Position numbers and translations under genes: made by a program
Notes under the pieces: generated by a model
Told to the model about the DNA's origin: nothing
The model's input: only the letters and a program-made list of their open reading frames with translations
Database searches by the model: none
Source: Bacillota bacterium
Lineage (GTDB): Bacteria; Bacillota; Dehalobacteriia; UBA4068
Direction of reading: 5' to 3'
Length of the DNA stretch: 24,016 nt
NCBI GenBank assembly: GCA_009778255.1
Contig: WRKD01000219.1
Location: 1-24,016 of the forward strand
Shown here: positions 23,616 through 24,016 of the stretch, in pieces
How the letters are laid out: each line of letters opens with the position of its first letter
Position numbering within the stretch: position 1 is the first letter of the stretch

Positions 23616-24016
23616 ATGCCTGATCAACATGAATTCATTTGTCCCTGGAAAGGCTGGAATTTAGTCAGGCTATTAGGCCGAGGAACCTACGGAAGGGTTT
23701 ATCTGGTTGAACGCAAGGAATATAATAGTACATATTTAGCTGCTGTAAAGCATATCTGCATCCCGACAGATCAGGCTCAGATAGATGATTTCTTTGCCGA
23801 GGGACTCGCCACAAATGCCGTTACAATGAAAGCATACTGTACGCAGTTACTGGAATCTTTCATGAGCGAAATAAATGTTAATGTAGAGTTACGTGGCCAT
23901 ACGAACTTTGTTTCCTATGACGATCATCAGATCATTCAAAGCATAGACGAGCCGGGATACGATATTTATATAAAAATGGAGTATCTTGTTAATTTAAATA
24001 ATTATTTACGGCAGTA
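23616..24016 (+). CDS. Hanks-type Ser/Thr protein kinase (5' part; runs off the window)
   Basis: The first 133 codons of a protein kinase; ATG 23616 follows GGGAGG (23601-23606) by nine bases. The glycine-rich loop GRGTYGRVYL is at 21-30, the ATP-lysine is K45 (AAVKHI), and a helix-C region with GHTNFVSYDDHQ follows, then the hinge-side strand IYIKMEYL. Catalytic HRD and DFG motifs lie beyond the window edge, so activity cannot be confirmed here. EssB of type VIIb systems is a kinase-like pseudokinase, but the intact glycine loop and lysine here favour an active kinase. It forms a pair with the PP2C gene just upstream. Confidence 0.88.
   Translation, partial: MPDQHEFICPWKGWNLVRLLGRGTYGRVYLVERKEYNSTYLAAVKHICIPTDQAQIDDFFAEGLATNAVTMKAYCTQLLESFMSEINVNVELRGHTNFVSYDDHQIIQSIDEPGYDIYIKMEYLVNLNNYLRQ

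Noticed and set aside
23616..24016. Kinase-like start considered as EssB pseudokinase
   Set aside because: The glycine loop and ATP-binding lysine are intact and a PP2C gene is just upstream, favouring a true Hanks-type kinase; the decisive catalytic motifs lie outside the window.

Overview
The window looks like part of a Bacillota (low-GC Gram-positive, probably clostridial) chromosome. The evidence is strong GGAGG-type ribosome binding sites, a type VIIb (Ess/Yuk-like) secretion ATPase with an EsaB/YukD ubiquitin-like partner, WXG100 proteins, and a secreted protein with C-terminal SLH cell-wall-anchoring motifs. Species cannot be named from the sequence.

Layout. (1) 285-6800 (+) is an RHS effector module: a WXG100-like small protein, an unrecognised 161-residue protein with a helical C-terminus, a 1713-residue RHS protein with a WXG/LXG-like helical N-terminus and a Gly/Ala-rich C-terminal tip, and a small membrane protein that is the candidate immunity gene. 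(2) 6801-7713 is a decayed spacer holding the 3' remnant of a second esxA-like gene. (3) 7714-9012 (+) is an AAA_14/DUF4143-type ATPase with its own promoter. (4) 9282-12651 (+) is a second effector module: a DUF4176-type protein, a WXG100-like protein, a small unknown, a 591-residue LXG-like toxin and a candidate immunity protein. (5) 12896-13186 (+) is a canonical WXG100 gene (esxA-like), ending in a bidirectional terminator against (6) the convergent secretion operon on the minus strand (20539-13295): DUF6382-like/FHA protein, MinD/CpaE-like ATPase, EsaB-like and EssC. (7) A divergent + strand group (21168-end) has an RCC1-propeller/SLH surface protein, a PP2C phosphatase and the start of a Ser/Thr kinase.

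Working model. EssC with EsaB forms part of the export machine. EsxA and the two effector modules are its likely cargo, each toxin travelling with small WXG100-like partners and followed by an immunity gene. The kinase, the phosphatase and two kinds of FHA-carrying protein (the FHA protein and EssC) suggest threonine-phosphorylation control of the secretion machine, comparable in logic to the PpkA/PppA/Fha control of type VI secretion. The membrane components EsaA, EssA and EssB are not in this window. Small repeats (short palindromes, heptamer arrays, a decayed S23/four-helix-bundle protein remnant) sit in the gaps of the secretion operon and its divergent promoter region.
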